6,543 nucleotides of DNA from Clostridia bacterium. Its GTDB lineage: Bacteria > Bacillota > Clostridia > Lachnospirales > WQUN01. The translations under genes and the position numbers were made by a program. Under the pieces are notes generated by a model. It saw only the letters and a program-made list of their open reading frames with translations, made no database searches and had not been told where the DNA came from. Of the stretch, positions 5,671 through 6,543 are shown in pieces (position 1 is the stretch's first letter; the number at the start of each line of letters is the position of its first letter). The stretch is taken from NCBI GenBank assembly GCA_025997155.1, contig BNUF01000137.1:1-6543 (forward strand), written 5' to 3'.

Positions 5671-6543
5671 TTACACACCTCTTTTTACAATATTCGCCAT
5701 TATATTTATTCCTTTTTTTATTTCGTCGGTGGATACGGACGCAAAACTTATTTTTACAAAATTTGTCAAGTCGTCGTCAAGGTAAATGTTCCCCGGGGTA
5801 AGCAACACGTTTTCGGCGAGCAACGCCTTGCAAAGTTTCACGGCGGAAATCCCCCTCACGCAAAGCCAGACGCTGCAGCCGCCGTTTGGAGGCGAATACG
5901 AAACAGCGTCCCCCAAACCGTCAAGCGTCTTGATCAGAGTGAAATACCTCTTTGAAAACTCCGCCTTCATATTCTTGATATGTTTCCGCCACTTGCCGCT
6001 TTTCAAAAAAAGCTCGAGAGCGCGCTGGGTAAGCCCCGACGCCTCGATATCCGCGGCGTACTTCATCTGAAGCACCTGCGCGGACATATGTTTCGGCAAA
6101 ATCATAAACCCGAGCCGCACCCCCGGCATCATAATCTTCGAGAAACTTTTTATATAGATTACGCGGTTTTTGTAGTCAAGAGCCTTGAGCGGAACAGCCT
6201 TTTCGTTCGTGTATATAAAATCACTCTGATTATCTTCTTCTATTATGTATGTATCGTATTTTTCGGCAAGATTAAGCAGAGCGCGTTTTTTTTCGAGGGA
6301 GTAGCTTACACCCGTCGGCGTCTGAAAATATGTCATAATGTATATAAATTTCGGCAGGTGAAGCTTGAGGTAAGCTTCAAGCGCGGCTAAATCCATTCCG
6401 TCCCGTTCGAGCGGAATGTCGAAAATCTTTGCTCCCCGCCCGAAAAACGCGCCGATTGCTCCGTAGTACGTCGGCTTTTCGACAAAAAGAATGTCGCCGT
6501 AAGTAAGTAGGGTTTTCGCGATTAAGTCAATCCCCTGCTGCGC
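5671..6543 (-). CDS. PLP-dependent aminotransferase, MocR/2-aminoadipate aminotransferase-like, N-terminus beyond window
   Basis: Fold-type I, class I/II aminotransferase domain; 290 residues are visible, entering at the right edge with AQQGIDLIAKTLL. Numbering from there: ILFVEKPTYYGA (18-29), the NPTG-equivalent FQTPTG (73-78), IIEEDNQSDFIY (100-111), and the PLP-lysine motif SFSKIMMPGVRLGF (133-146) with K136 as the Schiff-base lysine and R143 as likely phosphate ligand. The C-terminal small domain has PPNGGCSVWL (218-227) and NFVKISFAS (261-269), ending VKRGV. The closest style is the aminotransferase half of MocR/PdxR-type GntR regulators or free Aro8/LysN-like enzymes. Which it is depends on whether a GntR helix-turn-helix precedes it, and that is outside the window. 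Several hallmark residues differ: Asn to Thr75, Asp to Glu103 and carboxylate Arg to Lys264. This leaves substrate and even catalysis uncertain. It is linked to aroD with a one-base gap, so a role in aromatic amino acid metabolism is possible but not shown. Confidence 0.9.
   Translation of the reverse strand, partial: AQQGIDLIAKTLLTYGDILFVEKPTYYGAIGAFFGRGAKIFDIPLERDGMDLAALEAYLKLHLPKFIYIMTYFQTPTGVSYSLEKKRALLNLAEKYDTYIIEEDNQSDFIYTNEKAVPLKALDYKNRVIYIKSFSKIMMPGVRLGFMILPKHMSAQVLQMKYAADIEASGLTQRALELFLKSGKWRKHIKNMKAEFSKRYFTLIKTLDGLGDAVSYSPPNGGCSVWLCVRGISAVKLCKALLAENVLLTPGNIYLDDDLTNFVKISFASVSTDEIKKGINIMANIVKRGV
5678..5682 (-). promoter_or_regulatory. Ribosome binding site of aroD, inside the end of the aminotransferase gene
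   Basis: AGAGG on the minus strand, 8 bases before ATG 5669, lying within the last codons of the aminotransferase (Arg-Gly). It fixes the aroD start at ATG 5669 and fits translational coupling of the two genes. Confidence 0.65.

Noticed and set aside
5980..6390. Plus-strand open frame opposite the aminotransferase
   Set aside because: Shadow of a gene with an intact PLP-lysine motif; no ribosome site or family features.

Overview
All five genes lie on the minus strand, so the window reads from right to left. It looks like a chromosomal segment of a bacterium, most likely a Bacillota/Clostridia-type anaerobe. This is inferred from the style of the PilB protein, a MocR-like aminotransferase next to a class I 3-dehydroquinase, and purine-rich Shine-Dalgarno sites. 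I see no rRNA, tRNA, CRISPR array, insertion sequence, attachment site or other sign of recent transfer. Composition looks even across the window.

Right part (4962-6543): the C-terminal 290 residues of a fold-type I PLP aminotransferase (MocR/2-aminoadipate aminotransferase-like), whose start lies beyond the window. One base after its stop comes a complete type I 3-dehydroquinate dehydratase (aroD), which catalyses the third step of the shikimate pathway. The two are probably co-transcribed. The dehydratase keeps its catalytic residues, while the aminotransferase has changed several classic active-site residues.

A good sigma-A-type promoter (TTGATT, 17 bases, TATTAT) overlaps the aroD stop codon and points at the left part.

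Left part (1-4916): a tight three-gene cluster with gaps of 21 and about 19 bases. First is an 803-residue membrane protein with three membrane segments in an ExbB/ZorA-like layout and a cytoplasmic helical tail of about 615 residues containing ~73-residue tandem repeats. Second is a 375-residue soluble, mostly helical protein that I do not recognise. Third is a PilB/GspE-type hexameric ATPase of type IV pilus or type II secretion machines, cut by the left edge.

The pairing of a long-tailed, Zorya-A-like membrane protein and an orphan cytoplasmic protein with a pilus motor ATPase is the most interesting point. It may be an accessory module of a pilus, or a diverged ZorA-type machine that sits beside pilus genes. 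The window does not contain a ZorB/MotB-like or helicase partner, and the channel motif of ExbB/MotA proteins is not visible, so a defence role is only a hypothesis.
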